A DNA stretch of 29,630 nucleotides from a virus: positions 1 through 29,630 of IMG/VR virus record IMGVR_UViG_3300020204_000264. The stretch is one strand, 5' to 3'. A program made the translations under genes and the position numbers. This document shows, piece after piece, positions 14,958 to 21,395 of this stretch; within the stretch, counting starts at the first letter, position 1, and each line of letters begins with the position of its first letter. Below the pieces are notes generated by a model, which searched no databases, was not told the origin of the DNA, and saw only the letters and a list, made by a program, of their open reading frames with translations.

Positions 14958-15599
14958 TTAAGCTGTTAAAATCTCAATGGCGTGGTTATAATGTTTGATT
15001 CGGTCTTCGAGGCCGATGTAACCACCATTAATTTTCTTAGTCATTAACTTAATATCACCTAGATCAGCTTCACGGTTTAGTTTGTTTTTATTCCAAAACC
15101 ATAATGCTGAATATAATGCGGTAGGTATATCGTCTGTCACGAGGTCAGGATCATTCATCACCGTTTCTGGATCTTCAAAGAAGTCAGTTGCAAACGCTTG
15201 ATAATTAGCCTTACCTGTTAATTGAATTGGACCACGTCCTCTATACTTATAACCTTCTCCGCTTGCAGTATCTCCGTTACCCATACGGCTTGCATATATT
15301 ACGTTTGCAATCATTTCAGGTTTACGGTGATATGGAGCAGCATCTCTACCAGCTGAAGCAAAGTACTTACTAAACAGTTTGTTCAATGCATCAGCAGAGT
15401 AGTTTAGGTTTTCTTGAAGAGTCGTGAAGTCCGCAGATTCATGTGCACACTGAGCCACAAAAGCAGCAACGCGTTTTGCTGTAGTTACTTCAAATTGAGG
15501 TAACTGCTCAAACATTGCCTCATACCACTCGTGTACTTTCTTATTACGAGTAAGTATCTTAGCTAGTTTTTGCTCAGTAAATTCGAAATCGAAGCTCAT
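14958..15599 (-). CDS. Endolysin, GH19 chitinase-like
   Basis: 213 residues from the ATG at 15599, which overlaps the stop of the small membrane-protein gene; the frame is open further to 15632 but that would overlap it more. The GH19 pattern is clear: VAQCAHESADFTTLQENLNY contains the two catalytic Glu, and GYKYRGRGPIQLTGKANYQAF is the family substrate-binding signature. There is no signal peptide and no separate wall-binding domain. In phages of Gram-negative hosts such enzymes cut peptidoglycan glycan strands at lysis. A late promoter at 16066-16073 heads this gene set (FmdB-like, membrane protein, endolysin), consistent with late expression. Confidence 0.9.
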   Translation of the reverse strand: MSFDFEFTEQKLAKILTRNKKVHEWYEAMFEQLPQFEVTTAKRVAAFVAQCAHESADFTTLQENLNYSADALNKLFSKYFASAGRDAAPYHRKPEMIANVIYASRMGNGDTASGEGYKYRGRGPIQLTGKANYQAFATDFFEDPETVMNDPDLVTDDIPTALYSALWFWNKNKLNREADLGDIKLMTKKINGGYIGLEDRIKHYNHAIEILTA

Positions 15600-15739
15600 T
15601 ATTTTGCCACTAAACCTGATACTTTTGCCCATACTGCTTTTGCAAAAGATACAGCTGTGTCAACGATTAGTGTTGCTTTTTGTGGGTATTTTGCACCCAA
15701 ATGAGCACCAACTAAAAATACAATAATGTTTGTTAACAT
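15599..15739 (-). CDS. 46-residue membrane protein, holin candidate
   Basis: 46 residues: MLTNIIVFLVGAHLGAKYP, a short hydrophobic N-terminal segment, then KATLIVDTAVSFAKAVWAKV, an amphipathic helix, ending VAK. AAAGGAG stands at proper distance before the ATG. The stop overlaps the endolysin start (TAATG), so the two are translationally coupled. Size, membrane character and adjacency to the endolysin make it a candidate holin or pinholin, but no family is recognised and only one clear membrane segment is visible. Confidence 0.7.
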   Translation of the reverse strand: MLTNIIVFLVGAHLGAKYPQKATLIVDTAVSFAKAVWAKVSGLVAK

Positions 15740-15804
15740 GTGATTCTCCTTTGTAAGTTAACAACTGAACTTAATAATGCTATGGGGTTCAGCGGACCCA
15801 TATT

Positions 15805-16050
15805 TTATAAGTGGTTACTAAATTTATTTAGTTGAGAACCTGCAGTCTTTTCGTGAATACGTTGTAGTACTTCTTTAAACCCTTGATCTGGTCTACGAAC
15901 ACCTAACCTGACTGGATCTATGAGTGCATTCATACCCAACATTGGTTCAATGTTTGGATTTTCTCTTAAGTATTCCTCTTTAGCAGATATACTCATAAAC
16001 TTCTCGAACACCTCACCAGTGTCCTTGTTTCTAAAATCATACAATGGCAT
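15805..16050 (-). CDS. FmdB-like conserved phage protein lacking the zinc-ribbon cysteines
   Basis: 81 residues. MPLYDFRNKDTGEVFEKFMS followed by ISAKEEYLRENPNIE is the N-terminal pattern of proteins often annotated as FmdB-family regulators in T4-like cyanophages. True FmdB proteins have Cys pairs for zinc; this one has none, so the label is structural at best. C-terminal QGFKEVLQRIHEKTAGSQLN is also shared with the phage group. The gene has its own late promoter (TATAAATA at 16066-16073) with AGGAG between it and the ATG, and leads towards the putative lysis genes. Confidence 0.7.
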   Translation of the reverse strand: MPLYDFRNKDTGEVFEKFMSISAKEEYLRENPNIEPMLGMNALIDPVRLGVRRPDQGFKEVLQRIHEKTAGSQLNKFSNHL

Positions 16051-16615
16051 AATTATCTCCTGTTTTATTTATAAACTCAGGGACTGACCTTTTCTTCCAT
16101 GAGAACATCCGTTGCTTTTCTCCATTGTAATAGTTACGATATGACTGTATAGAGTCCTCAGATACCTTGTATTGGTCAGGCATTGCTGGGGTCGGTTCGG
16201 TAAATGATAGATCAGGTATATTGATCGGTGGCATTGATAGTATATTTACAAGCCCATCAGCTTCGCACTTATGCACCTTACCATATCGATAGGTGTATTC
16301 GTTACATAATGCATCTAACAATTCATGTAACCACATATAGTTTGCTTTTGAATGCCGAGCCCATACTGCAGATGGATGGTTGACATGTGTTGCTTGGTAT
16401 ATCACATCGTTCATGTCTATTAAAAAATCTTCAGGTAGTATCCAACGTTTGACGTTTCGACCAGTCTTGGTTTTACCCATGATTTGCTTACCATCCAATA
16501 TACGATGTGCAGTTGATAATAACTGACATGACTCGAGGATCATCTTGACTACATGCTTGTCAACATGCATCTCAGCTGCTTTTACTGGATCTTTATGCAG
16601 ATAAAAGATGTTCAT
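16037..16615 (-). CDS. Conserved T4-like phage protein, possibly DNA-repair (Pyr_excise-like)
   Basis: 192 residues. MNIFYLHKDPVKAAEMHVDK, HVVKMILESCQLLSTAHR, THVNHPSAVWARHSKANYMW and NEYTYRYGKVHKCE form a pattern found widely in phages and some bacteria. I recall relatives labelled as pyrimidine-dimer glycosylase-type (denV-like) proteins, but the link is uncertain. The C-terminus has MPDQYKVSEDSIQSYRNYY and a Trp/Lys-rich WKKRSVPEFI. The ATG overlaps the end of the 61-aa gene, and the end overlaps the FmdB-like start by 14 bases. A profile search would decide whether the DNA-glycosylase label is right. Confidence 0.65.
   Translation of the reverse strand: MNIFYLHKDPVKAAEMHVDKHVVKMILESCQLLSTAHRILDGKQIMGKTKTGRNVKRWILPEDFLIDMNDVIYQATHVNHPSAVWARHSKANYMWLHELLDALCNEYTYRYGKVHKCEADGLVNILSMPPINIPDLSFTEPTPAMPDQYKVSEDSIQSYRNYYNGEKQRMFSWKKRSVPEFINKTGDNYAIV
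16066..16073 (-). promoter_or_regulatory. T4-type late promoter of the lysis cassette
   Basis: Exact TATAAATA on the minus strand, within the end of the 192-aa gene. It is followed by 15 bases containing AGGAG and the ATG at 16050, leaving a ~10-base leader with a ribosome-binding site. Confidence 0.75.
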
Positions 16616-16778
16616 CTACGAACTCTCCTTCTAACCTTGTATGATCTACGACTTCTGTCCATAAAAAACCTTCGTCGTCAAAGTATGACACTTTAAACTT
16701 CCAATCTTGGAGTGGTTCGAACGAAACTACTTTCGCTTTATATGGCTGGTGTAACGAGTTTTGGGTTAAAATGTGCAT
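16593..16778 (-). CDS. Small hypothetical protein
   Basis: 61 residues with beta-rich appearance (YKAKVVSFEPLQDWKFKVSY, FLWTEVVDHTRLEGEF), possibly a small SH3-like barrel. It overlaps the metallopeptidase gene by 41 bases and the following 192-aa gene by 23 bases, so all three lie in one translationally linked set. I do not recognise a family. There is no usable internal Met, so the start at 16778 is kept. Confidence 0.6.
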   Translation of the reverse strand: MHILTQNSLHQPYKAKVVSFEPLQDWKFKVSYFDDEGFLWTEVVDHTRLEGEFVDEHLLSA

Positions 16779-17262
16779 GATTTAATAGCCACCTTTTCAT
16801 CTTAAGTGCACCTGATTGTTCTAATGCATAAGCTTCTATTTCCCATGGTTGCTTACGATAGATATAACGATGTGCTTCACCTTCATACGTTAAGTATTTA
16901 ATCTTAACGTTATACTTCAATTGGCCAGATATAAACTGTCTGGCATGTACTAACTCATGTGATATGGTACGACATAAGTTAGCAGTGTTCTTTGAGTTGA
17001 GCTCAATCAATAAGTCGTCATCGTACTGTTGATCGGTAGTGCCAAGCATATCCTCAGCTTTGAAGTTCTTAAACAAGAAGTCATACTTGATACCTTTGGA
17101 CTTCTTAGGATATTTTTTGGATATGTCTTTGATAAGGGTCTTTTCAGCTGCAATGCATTGCTTGACGTACGTGGTTAACCTACGTGTAGATAACTCATAC
17201 ACAGCTGACGTACAGCTGACTGAAATAGTGTCTGACTTATAGAGTAATATATGCCTTATCAT
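16738..17262 (-). CDS. Zinc metallopeptidase-like protein (HExxH)
   Basis: 174 residues from the ATG at 17262. The zinc motif HELVH is at ~102-106 in TISHELVHARQFISGQ, and PWEIEAY about 25 residues later supplies a probable third ligand Glu. This arrangement is typical of small SprT/wss-type phage proteins. The frame is open to an ATG at 17307, but that would run across the promoter; the -10 TATACT ends seven bases before the ATG at 17262, which therefore is the likely start with almost no leader. The substrate is unknown. Confidence 0.75.
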   Translation of the reverse strand: MIRHILLYKSDTISVSCTSAVYELSTRRLTTYVKQCIAAEKTLIKDISKKYPKKSKGIKYDFLFKNFKAEDMLGTTDQQYDDDLLIELNSKNTANLCRTISHELVHARQFISGQLKYNVKIKYLTYEGEAHRYIYRKQPWEIEAYALEQSGALKMKRWLLNHAHFNPKLVTPAI

Positions 17263-17269
17263 ACTATAC

Positions 17270-17298
17270 AGTATACCACATCCCCTAATAAAAGTACA
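17270..17298 (-). promoter_or_regulatory. Promoter of the metallopeptidase operon, near-leaderless
   Basis: -35 TGTACT (17293-17298), 17-base spacer, -10 TATACT (17270-17275), then seven bases and the ATG at 17262. The predicted start is at or one base before the ATG. The stretch up to 17391 otherwise holds only a possible CATAAATA at 17379-17386. Confidence 0.72.
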
Positions 17299-17391
17299 TG
17301 TTAACATAAGGTGTTGATTATAAAGACAATTTTAAACTCACCTGGATTCATAGTTTATCCAGCATACAGCTTACTATCTATTTATGTAAAT

Positions 17392-17811
17392 CTATGCTCC
17401 TGTCGTCTCAGGTGCAATGAACCCTGCCTCTTCAACCACCTTACGAGTGATTTTCTTATACATCTTATGTAGCTTTTGATCCTTAATAGCTATGCATAGG
17501 TCAGCCTCAGTTGGGTGTACAGACTCTAACAATGATATGAATAAGGCTTCACGTTTGATAGGTTTTAAGTCTTTGCGTAAGAATATATAAAAGCGTCTAA
17601 GCTCCTGTGTTAAGATAGCTGGACTCATGCCAAGTGGTGCTGCATCCGCTTTGAATGGAGGTGCATCATCTGGTAGTAAGAACTTCTTATCAGGTAAGAA
17701 TGAGTGTTCAAACACTATGCGTAAAGCTGTATTACCTTTATATTTGGTTGATAATAGTTTGGGATCTTTATTGATCTCATCTAATATCTCTGGTAAAAAT
17801 CTAATAGCCAT
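17392..17811 (-). CDS. Conserved phage protein, DUF6433-like
   Basis: 139 residues. FLPEILDEINKDPKLLSTKY, ALRIVFEHSF, FLLPDDAPPFKAD, RRFYIFLRKDLKPIKREALF followed by SLLESVHPTEADLCIAIKDQ match a family very common in cyanophage-type T4-like viruses (I recall it as DUF6433). The function is unknown; proteins of this type often lie among replication genes, as here after RNase H. GAGG precedes the ATG, which comes one base after the RNase H stop, implying one operon. No membrane or catalytic motif. Confidence 0.75.
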   Translation of the reverse strand: MAIRFLPEILDEINKDPKLLSTKYKGNTALRIVFEHSFLPDKKFLLPDDAPPFKADAAPLGMSPAILTQELRRFYIFLRKDLKPIKREALFISLLESVHPTEADLCIAIKDQKLHKMYKKITRKVVEEAGFIAPETTGA

Positions 17812-17812
17812 A

Positions 17813-18709
17813 TTAAAAGTCCTCGATTTCGTCTAAAAGTAGACGACATTTGTTTTGAATTAAATAGTTCATTATAGAATTTTTATCACCTTTAGGTTTA
17901 GTATTCTCATAAGTATATATGATGATTTTAGCTAGTTCTTTAGGTATATGATCGAAGTTAACCAAAGTCTGATTACGCTGATAGTTCCTGCGTTCCTCGT
18001 CGTTCTTGCAAGCATCGATACCCTTTTCAAAGAATTCTGGTAAACGCTTAGCTGAGAACGGCTTTTGTCTATCGCCTGACATAAACACGTCATCTCTTGA
18101 CAAGATGTTGGGTATGCCATCGCCACTATCACCTTTAACTATATGCTGGATCGTATACTCTTGTATATCTTTTTGTGATCCTTCTACATACTTACGCTGC
18201 ATAGGTGACCATTGACGCACGTTCTTGTTGCGCTGTAGCTGTATGAAGTCCTTATCAGATGAGACGATCAATATCTTTTGAGGGCTGTAAAACAGCCCTT
18301 CTTGTATCAATAAATTTTCTTGGCTATAATCTACTAAAGTAGCTATGATGTCGTCAGCTTCAGCGCCTTCGTTGATAAGTACCTTGTACGGGAAATGATC
18401 AATCAGTTCTTGTCTTAACTCTGCGAGCGTATCAAAGATGAAACCCCAATCAAGGTCTGACTTATCTCTGTTCGCCTTACGATGTGCTTTATAGTGTGGG
18501 AATACTGACTTACGCCAATAGTTTCGACCATCACACGCGATGATTAGTTCACCATATTCTTTACCATACTTTTTCTTATATGACTTAATCGTGGATAATG
18601 TAGTATGCCTGATGAGGTTCTTGATCTCTTCAGGTGACTGACGCTTGATATCGTTCTGAAACGGTAATATGTTACTCAGAGCAATCTGACTATAGTCTAA
18701 TATAATAAT
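17813..18709 (-). CDS. rnh: RNase H / 5'-3' exonuclease, T4 Rnh-like, with apparent ATT start
   Basis: 298 residues if started at ATT 18709 (T4 RNase H 305). The N-terminus IIILDYSQIALSN aligns with the FEN-type first metal Asp; ELIIACDGRNYWRKSVFPHY, GAEADDIIATLV, KILIVSSDKDFIQL and VKGDSGDGIPNI are the remaining conserved acidic motifs. The enzyme removes RNA primers and flaps on the lagging strand. No ATG, GTG or TTG exists between the upstream in-frame stop at 18724-18722 and the conserved N-terminus; the first TTG is at 18310, far inside. AGGAG (18723-18719) lies nine bases before ATT. The gene starts two bases after the stop of the 378-aa gene, suggesting coupled re-initiation. Sequencing error is the alternative. 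Confidence 0.85.
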   Translation of the reverse strand: MIILDYSQIALSNILPFQNDIKRQSPEEIKNLIRHTTLSTIKSYKKKYGKEYGELIIACDGRNYWRKSVFPHYKAHRKANRDKSDLDWGFIFDTLAELRQELIDHFPYKVLINEGAEADDIIATLVDYSQENLLIQEGLFYSPQKILIVSSDKDFIQLQRNKNVRQWSPMQRKYVEGSQKDIQEYTIQHIVKGDSGDGIPNILSRDDVFMSGDRQKPFSAKRLPEFFEKGIDACKNDEERRNYQRNQTLVNFDHIPKELAKIIIYTYENTKPKGDKNSIMNYLIQNKCRLLLDEIEDF

Positions 18710-18710
18710 T

Positions 18711-19847
18711 TTAAAATGCTCCTAATAATATGGTCTCTTCATTGATACGACCATTTGGTGCAGTTGGTTTTGTAGTCAAAGCTTTTACTGCTGTGTTAAG
18801 GTTACGTTTACCAATAGATAAGTCTTTAAAGAACTTCTCAGGGTTTCTTAGTGTCCATGACCATGACTTAGCGATACTATAGTTGATGATCGTTGTACCT
18901 TTGACTGATAGTGTATCAGAGTCATCAGCCATATAAGATACAAGCTTACGATACTTAATGTTGTATACCCATAACTCTTTAGCACCAACGATATCAGCAG
19001 GGTTGATAGACTTAAGGTTTAATAGATCATGCTTAAACATATACTTAAGTTTCTTAACGATGACTGCTGGTGGTTTTGCTTTGGTGACTCTTGGCTTCTT
19101 AACAGTAACTTGGTGTTGAGCACAATCATCTACGATAGATTGGATTGCTGCTCTAAACTTCTTGAGTTCAGTCCTAGTAAGGAATGAATAGCCTTCTACA
19201 AGCTGTTCGTCTTTACCTTCAAGCGCTTCATCGATCTCGTTTACGTTAAGCTTATAGTAATCACCGATACGCTTAGCGACCATGCCTGATATATTATTGG
19301 ATAAGAGGTGTGCTTTAGTATTAAAGTCCCATGTCTTATTTTTAATAAAGTTATCGATAGCATAGTCAATGTCTTCAGAGGCCGCACGAGCTGCATCTGC
19401 TACGCGCTGATCTATAGAGATGACTGGTGCTTTAGGTCTATCATCAATGACTTCGTCTGTGTTGTACTTGTGATAGATAGCTACGACCTTTTGTAACATA
19501 TCATCATGATTTATAGGTGATATGAAGCCACCGTTCTCCATGATCATACATAATGAACCCATGTTGATGAGCTCATAGTCAGGCACCTTATCAGATAAGA
19601 CTTTATAGATATCTTTGAACGATACGTCCTTCATTGACAGTTTACCGTCCCATTCTTTAGCATAGCCTTTGATATATTTCCTAAGTGCATTAGCTCGTGT
19701 AGAGTTTTCAGCATTAGTATTATAGTAACCAAGAGCTGCCATCAATGTTGACTTATAGTTTTCTTGCGTAACGATTGGAGCACCAGAGCCTTTGCCTTGT
19801 GCGAGGGCTTTCTCTTTCCATTCTTTGGTTGGTTTTTTAGTTTTCAT
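18711..19847 (-). CDS. Large conserved phage protein of unknown function
   Basis: 378 residues, basic at both ends (MKTKKPTKEWKEKALAQGKG; GKRNLNTAVKALTT). The central part is helical and rich in charged residues (RVADAARAASEDIDYAIDNF). A Lys/Pro/Val-rich linker (~VKKPRVTKAKPPAVIVKK) precedes a C-terminal domain with LWVYNIKYRKLVSYM. I associate similar proteins with T4-like marine phages but know no function. A nucleic-acid-binding role is suggested only by the charge and by its place between DsbA-like and RNase H genes. The ATG lies six bases after a TATACT -10, so the transcript is predicted leaderless. Confidence 0.75.
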   Translation of the reverse strand: MKTKKPTKEWKEKALAQGKGSGAPIVTQENYKSTLMAALGYYNTNAENSTRANALRKYIKGYAKEWDGKLSMKDVSFKDIYKVLSDKVPDYELINMGSLCMIMENGGFISPINHDDMLQKVVAIYHKYNTDEVIDDRPKAPVISIDQRVADAARAASEDIDYAIDNFIKNKTWDFNTKAHLLSNNISGMVAKRIGDYYKLNVNEIDEALEGKDEQLVEGYSFLTRTELKKFRAAIQSIVDDCAQHQVTVKKPRVTKAKPPAVIVKKLKYMFKHDLLNLKSINPADIVGAKELWVYNIKYRKLVSYMADDSDTLSVKGTTIINYSIAKSWSWTLRNPEKFFKDLSIGKRNLNTAVKALTTKPTAPNGRINEETILLGAF

Positions 19848-19853
19848 GATGAC

Positions 19854-19882
19854 AGTATACCATAGTTATGGATTAATGTACA
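19854..19882 (-). promoter_or_regulatory. Promoter of the 378-aa/rnh operon, leaderless configuration
   Basis: -35 TGTACA (19877-19882), 17-base spacer beginning TTAAT, -10 TATACT (19854-19859), six bases (GTCATC) and the ATG at 19847. A start seven bases after the -10 would coincide with the ATG. No Shine-Dalgarno sequence. Confidence 0.8.
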
Positions 19883-19883
19883 A

Positions 19884-20135
19884 TTATTCTTGGTTTGTAA
19901 CTGTGGTATAGATGGTCTCGAACTCATCGTTCAATGCGACCTCTTCGTTGAAGTTTTGTCTATGATATGTATTAGCTAATTTTGCTAATGTCTTTTTAGG
20001 GATCTTGAACTCGTCATATAGGTTCTTAAGAACTTCCTTAACGAAATCCTTCTCAGCCTCAACACGAGTCATAGAGTCACTGATCTCGTTTAAAGCACCT
20101 TTGATCTTCTTTTTATCTTCTTCTAATAATTGCAT
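19884..20135 (-). CDS. dsbA: DsbA-like double-stranded-DNA-binding late-transcription protein
   Basis: 83 residues (T4 DsbA 89). The helical pattern KIKGALNEISDSMTRVEAEK, VLKNLYDEFKIPKKTLAKLA, NTYHRQNF and a final acidic FETIYTTV resembles T4 DsbA (which has RAKDELGV...LLALYHKDNRD...ELYDTV). DsbA binds dsDNA near late promoters. This is the phage protein, not the disulphide oxidoreductase of the same name. AAAGG precedes the ATG and the gene is joined to the SH3-like gene (TAATG). In T4 it lies close to rnh, gp33 and gp59, as it does here. Confidence 0.7.
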   Translation of the reverse strand: MQLLEEDKKKIKGALNEISDSMTRVEAEKDFVKEVLKNLYDEFKIPKKTLAKLANTYHRQNFNEEVALNDEFETIYTTVTNQE

Positions 20136-20389
20136 TATATACCTTTCACTGTTTTAATTGAGTCCCAACGGAATGATCTCCATTCCTGCTTATCTAAATC
20201 AAACACACGTAGTGCGTCATCACTAAATTTTGTATTCTCTGTCTTTGGCTTTTTGTCTTCAGGTATTAATGACTCTGCTAAAGTACAAAGCATGTCGCGA
20301 TTACTGCCATCCTTTTTAGTAAAGGATACTGTGATGCTTTTATCTTTGATTGAATTTAAGATTAACTGACGAACATTCATATCTTGCAT
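20135..20389 (-). CDS. Small SH3-barrel-like phage protein
   Basis: 84 residues from the ATG at 20389. SITVSFTKKDGSNRDMLCTL, and near the end LRVFDLDKQEWRSFRWDSIK, match a small family common in T4-like phages and usually described as SH3 beta-barrel fold. The longer open frame to 20467 runs through the tRNA gene and is rejected. A second in-frame ATG at 20380 is possible. The promoter -10 TATAAT ends nine bases before the ATG, leaving a leader of only a few bases. The function is unknown. Confidence 0.72.
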   Translation of the reverse strand: MQDMNVRQLILNSIKDKSITVSFTKKDGSNRDMLCTLAESLIPEDKKPKTENTKFSDDALRVFDLDKQEWRSFRWDSIKTVKGI

Positions 20390-20398
20390 AATAACTCC

Positions 20399-20427
20399 AT
20401 TATAATATAAAGATGATTTAATGTAAA
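20399..20427 (-). promoter_or_regulatory. Promoter between tRNA and SH3-like gene
   Basis: -35 TTTACA (20422-20427), 17-base spacer beginning TTAAAT, -10 TATAAT (20399-20404). The ATG at 20389 is nine bases further. The -35 begins seven bases after the CCA end of the tRNA. Confidence 0.72.
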
Positions 20428-20433
20428 ATAATT

Positions 20434-20510
20434 TGGTGGGCCCACATGGACTCGAACCATGGACCAAAGGATTATGAGTCCTCTGCTCTAACCAACTGAG
20501 CTATAGGCCC
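20434..20510 (-). tRNA. tRNA-Ile2 (anticodon CAU, CCA encoded)
   Basis: A full cloverleaf can be drawn: acceptor GGGCCTA with TGGGCCC, D-arm GCTC/GAGC, anticodon stem GAGGA/TCCTT with loop CTCATAA, T-arm CATGG-TTCGAGT-CCATG, discriminator A and encoded CCA. CAU could mean Met, but acceptor pairs C4-G69 and C5-G68, the ACTCATAAT loop and the following TTGGTC resemble tRNA-Ile2, whose C34 is changed to lysidine by host TilS so that it reads AUA. AUA codons are frequent in this A/T-rich phage, which would explain its value. Confidence 0.88.
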
Positions 20511-20574
20511 TTTTTAAAGTACACTAGGTCAAATAGAGGTACCTTAGTTTAACCCCTCTAATGTACTTTAAAAA
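20511..20574. repeat. 17-base inverted repeat next to the tRNA
   Basis: TTTTTAAAGTACACTAG (20511-20527) and CTAATGTACTTTAAAAA (20558-20574) are inverted copies with one mismatch, separated by 30 bases that contain a smaller inverted pair TAGAGG/CCTCTA (20534-20539, 20555-20560) and palindromic AGGTACCT. Both copies contain the GTACTTTAA word also seen at -35 boxes, but without a matching -10. It may be a tRNA-leader structure, an operator or a processing site. Confidence 0.7.
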
Positions 20575-20667
20575 GACTCTCGGAACTACCAGTGCACTAG
20601 TAGCTGACCCATCGGAAGCAGTGCTATGCAGTGTCCGCATATATTTTATTGATTGGCTGAGAGTCTT
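20573..20667 (-). ncRNA. Possible structured small RNA beside the tRNA gene
   Basis: An outer 9-base inverted repeat (AAGACTCTC/GAGAGTCTT; 20573-20581 and 20659-20667) encloses 77 bases with a further hairpin near 20586-20603 (CTACTAG, loop TGCA, CTGGTAG on the minus strand, one G-U pair) and a CGGA/TCCG pair around 20612-20636. On the minus strand the outer stem is followed by TTTTT, like a terminator or an RNA 3' end. It begins at the stop of the 53-aa gene and lies before the tRNA. T4 has two stable RNAs of unknown role near its tRNAs, so a comparable RNA is conceivable. It does not fold as a tRNA. Confidence 0.45.
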
Positions 20668-20827
20668 ATTCGTCGTAGCCAGGACCATTGAAGTGGGGAT
20701 CAGCCATAGCGTTTAATAACTGGCGTTCGTCTTCTATGAGGTCATCATAGTCGATTGGCTCTGGTACCGTATACATACGACCCCTTTTAATGTCCTTGAC
20801 ACTAACTACTGTATTTTTATTTTCCAT
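20666..20827 (-). CDS. 53-residue hypothetical protein
   Basis: 53 residues, MENKNTVVSVKDIKRGRMYT followed by an acidic middle (DYDDLIEDERQLLNAMADPH) and FNGPGYDE at the end. No family recognised. Support for being real: a promoter with the same spacing as the others, TGTACA-17-TAGAAT, whose -10 ends six bases before the ATG, and a stop directly at the start of the structured RNA region. No Shine-Dalgarno sequence, consistent with a leaderless message. Confidence 0.6.
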   Translation of the reverse strand: MENKNTVVSVKDIKRGRMYTVPEPIDYDDLIEDERQLLNAMADPHFNGPGYDE

Positions 20828-20833
20828 AATATA

Positions 20834-20862
20834 ATTCTACCAAATAAATGAATTAATGTACA
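20834..20862 (-). promoter_or_regulatory. Promoter of the 53-aa gene, leaderless configuration
   Basis: -35 TGTACA (20857-20862), 17-base spacer beginning TTAATT, -10 TAGAAT (20834-20839), six bases and the ATG at 20827. It would also transcribe the structured region and the tRNA. Confidence 0.7.
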
Positions 20863-20865
20863 TGC

Positions 20866-21234
20866 TTACCACCAACTATCGTAAAATACTTCTTCACCGT
20901 TGGCCAAAGCTTCACGAGCCTTAGTGATGAACTCTAAGTCCTTTAATTTGTCTTCGTCACTAAACCTTGAGTCATGACCAAAAAAGAAGCCTTCTGTTTC
21001 TGGTAAAGTTTCACCTACAACCTGTGACTCGATATAGTCAAGATCAGCTTCAGTAAGTTGTAACTCAACACAGTTAAACTGAACATCGCTAATGTCCTCA
21101 CCAGCTAACTCAGCCTTATCACGCCATATCTCTTCCATGAGACCATGAAGCGCGTTGTGTTTACGCCAGTATTGGATCTCTGTTGTTTCTTCGGCACCCT
21201 TCGCGCGGGTGTATGCTGTCATATCTAATCCCAT
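20866..21234 (-). CDS. Conserved phage protein with MGLDM N-terminus
   Basis: 122 residues. The start MGLDMTAYTRAKG and the following IQYWRKHNALHGLMEEIW, then ETEGFFFGHD, belong to a family of small proteins widespread in phages, with unknown function. The C-terminus ends VFYDSWW. AAGGAG precedes the ATG, which overlaps the stop of the 53-aa gene upstream (TAATG). Last gene of a three-gene operon driven from 21701-21729. Confidence 0.75.
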   Translation of the reverse strand: MGLDMTAYTRAKGAEETTEIQYWRKHNALHGLMEEIWRDKAELAGEDISDVQFNCVELQLTEADLDYIESQVVGETLPETEGFFFGHDSRFSDEDKLKDLEFITKAREALANGEEVFYDSWW

Positions 21235-21395
21235 TATATAATCTCCTTGATAAATCTTGCTTTAAGTAAACTGTCAATGATACCGTTATCGTTATCTTGC
21301 GCTGTTAACATCCAGCCTTCCAAAGTATTACCAGAGAAGGCAAACTGAGGGTTAACAATACACTTATAATAGTGCCCATTCACTTTGAAGGTCAT
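21234..21395 (-). CDS. 53-residue hypothetical protein, middle of operon
   Basis: 53 residues (MTFKVNGHYYKCIVNPQFAF, NTLEGWMLTAQDNDNGIIDS), probably a small beta-sheet protein. The start overlaps the stop of the 90-aa gene and its stop overlaps the next start, so the coding nature is supported by the tight arrangement. No family recognised. Confidence 0.65.
   Translation of the reverse strand: MTFKVNGHYYKCIVNPQFAFSGNTLEGWMLTAQDNDNGIIDSLLKARFIKEII

Noticed and set aside
15765-15795. Hairpin ATGGGT...ACCC-CAT as a terminator
   Set aside because: It has a bulge and no T-tract, and it lies within the putative lysis transcript.
17263-17307. Earlier start of the metallopeptidase gene
   Set aside because: It covers the -10 and -35 of a well-formed promoter.
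17301-17351. 16-codon open frame after a CATAAATA site at 17379-17386
   Set aside because: No ribosome-binding site, no recognisable sequence, and the length is compatible with chance.
20390-20467. Upstream extension of the SH3-like gene
   Set aside because: It reads through the tRNA 3' half and the promoter, so the ATG at 20389 is used.
20573-20667. Second tRNA or a glutamine (glnA/downstream-peptide) riboswitch
   Set aside because: There is no T-arm or CCA for a tRNA. The faint CGGAAGCAG word is on the strand with no gene downstream and the other riboswitch parts are missing.
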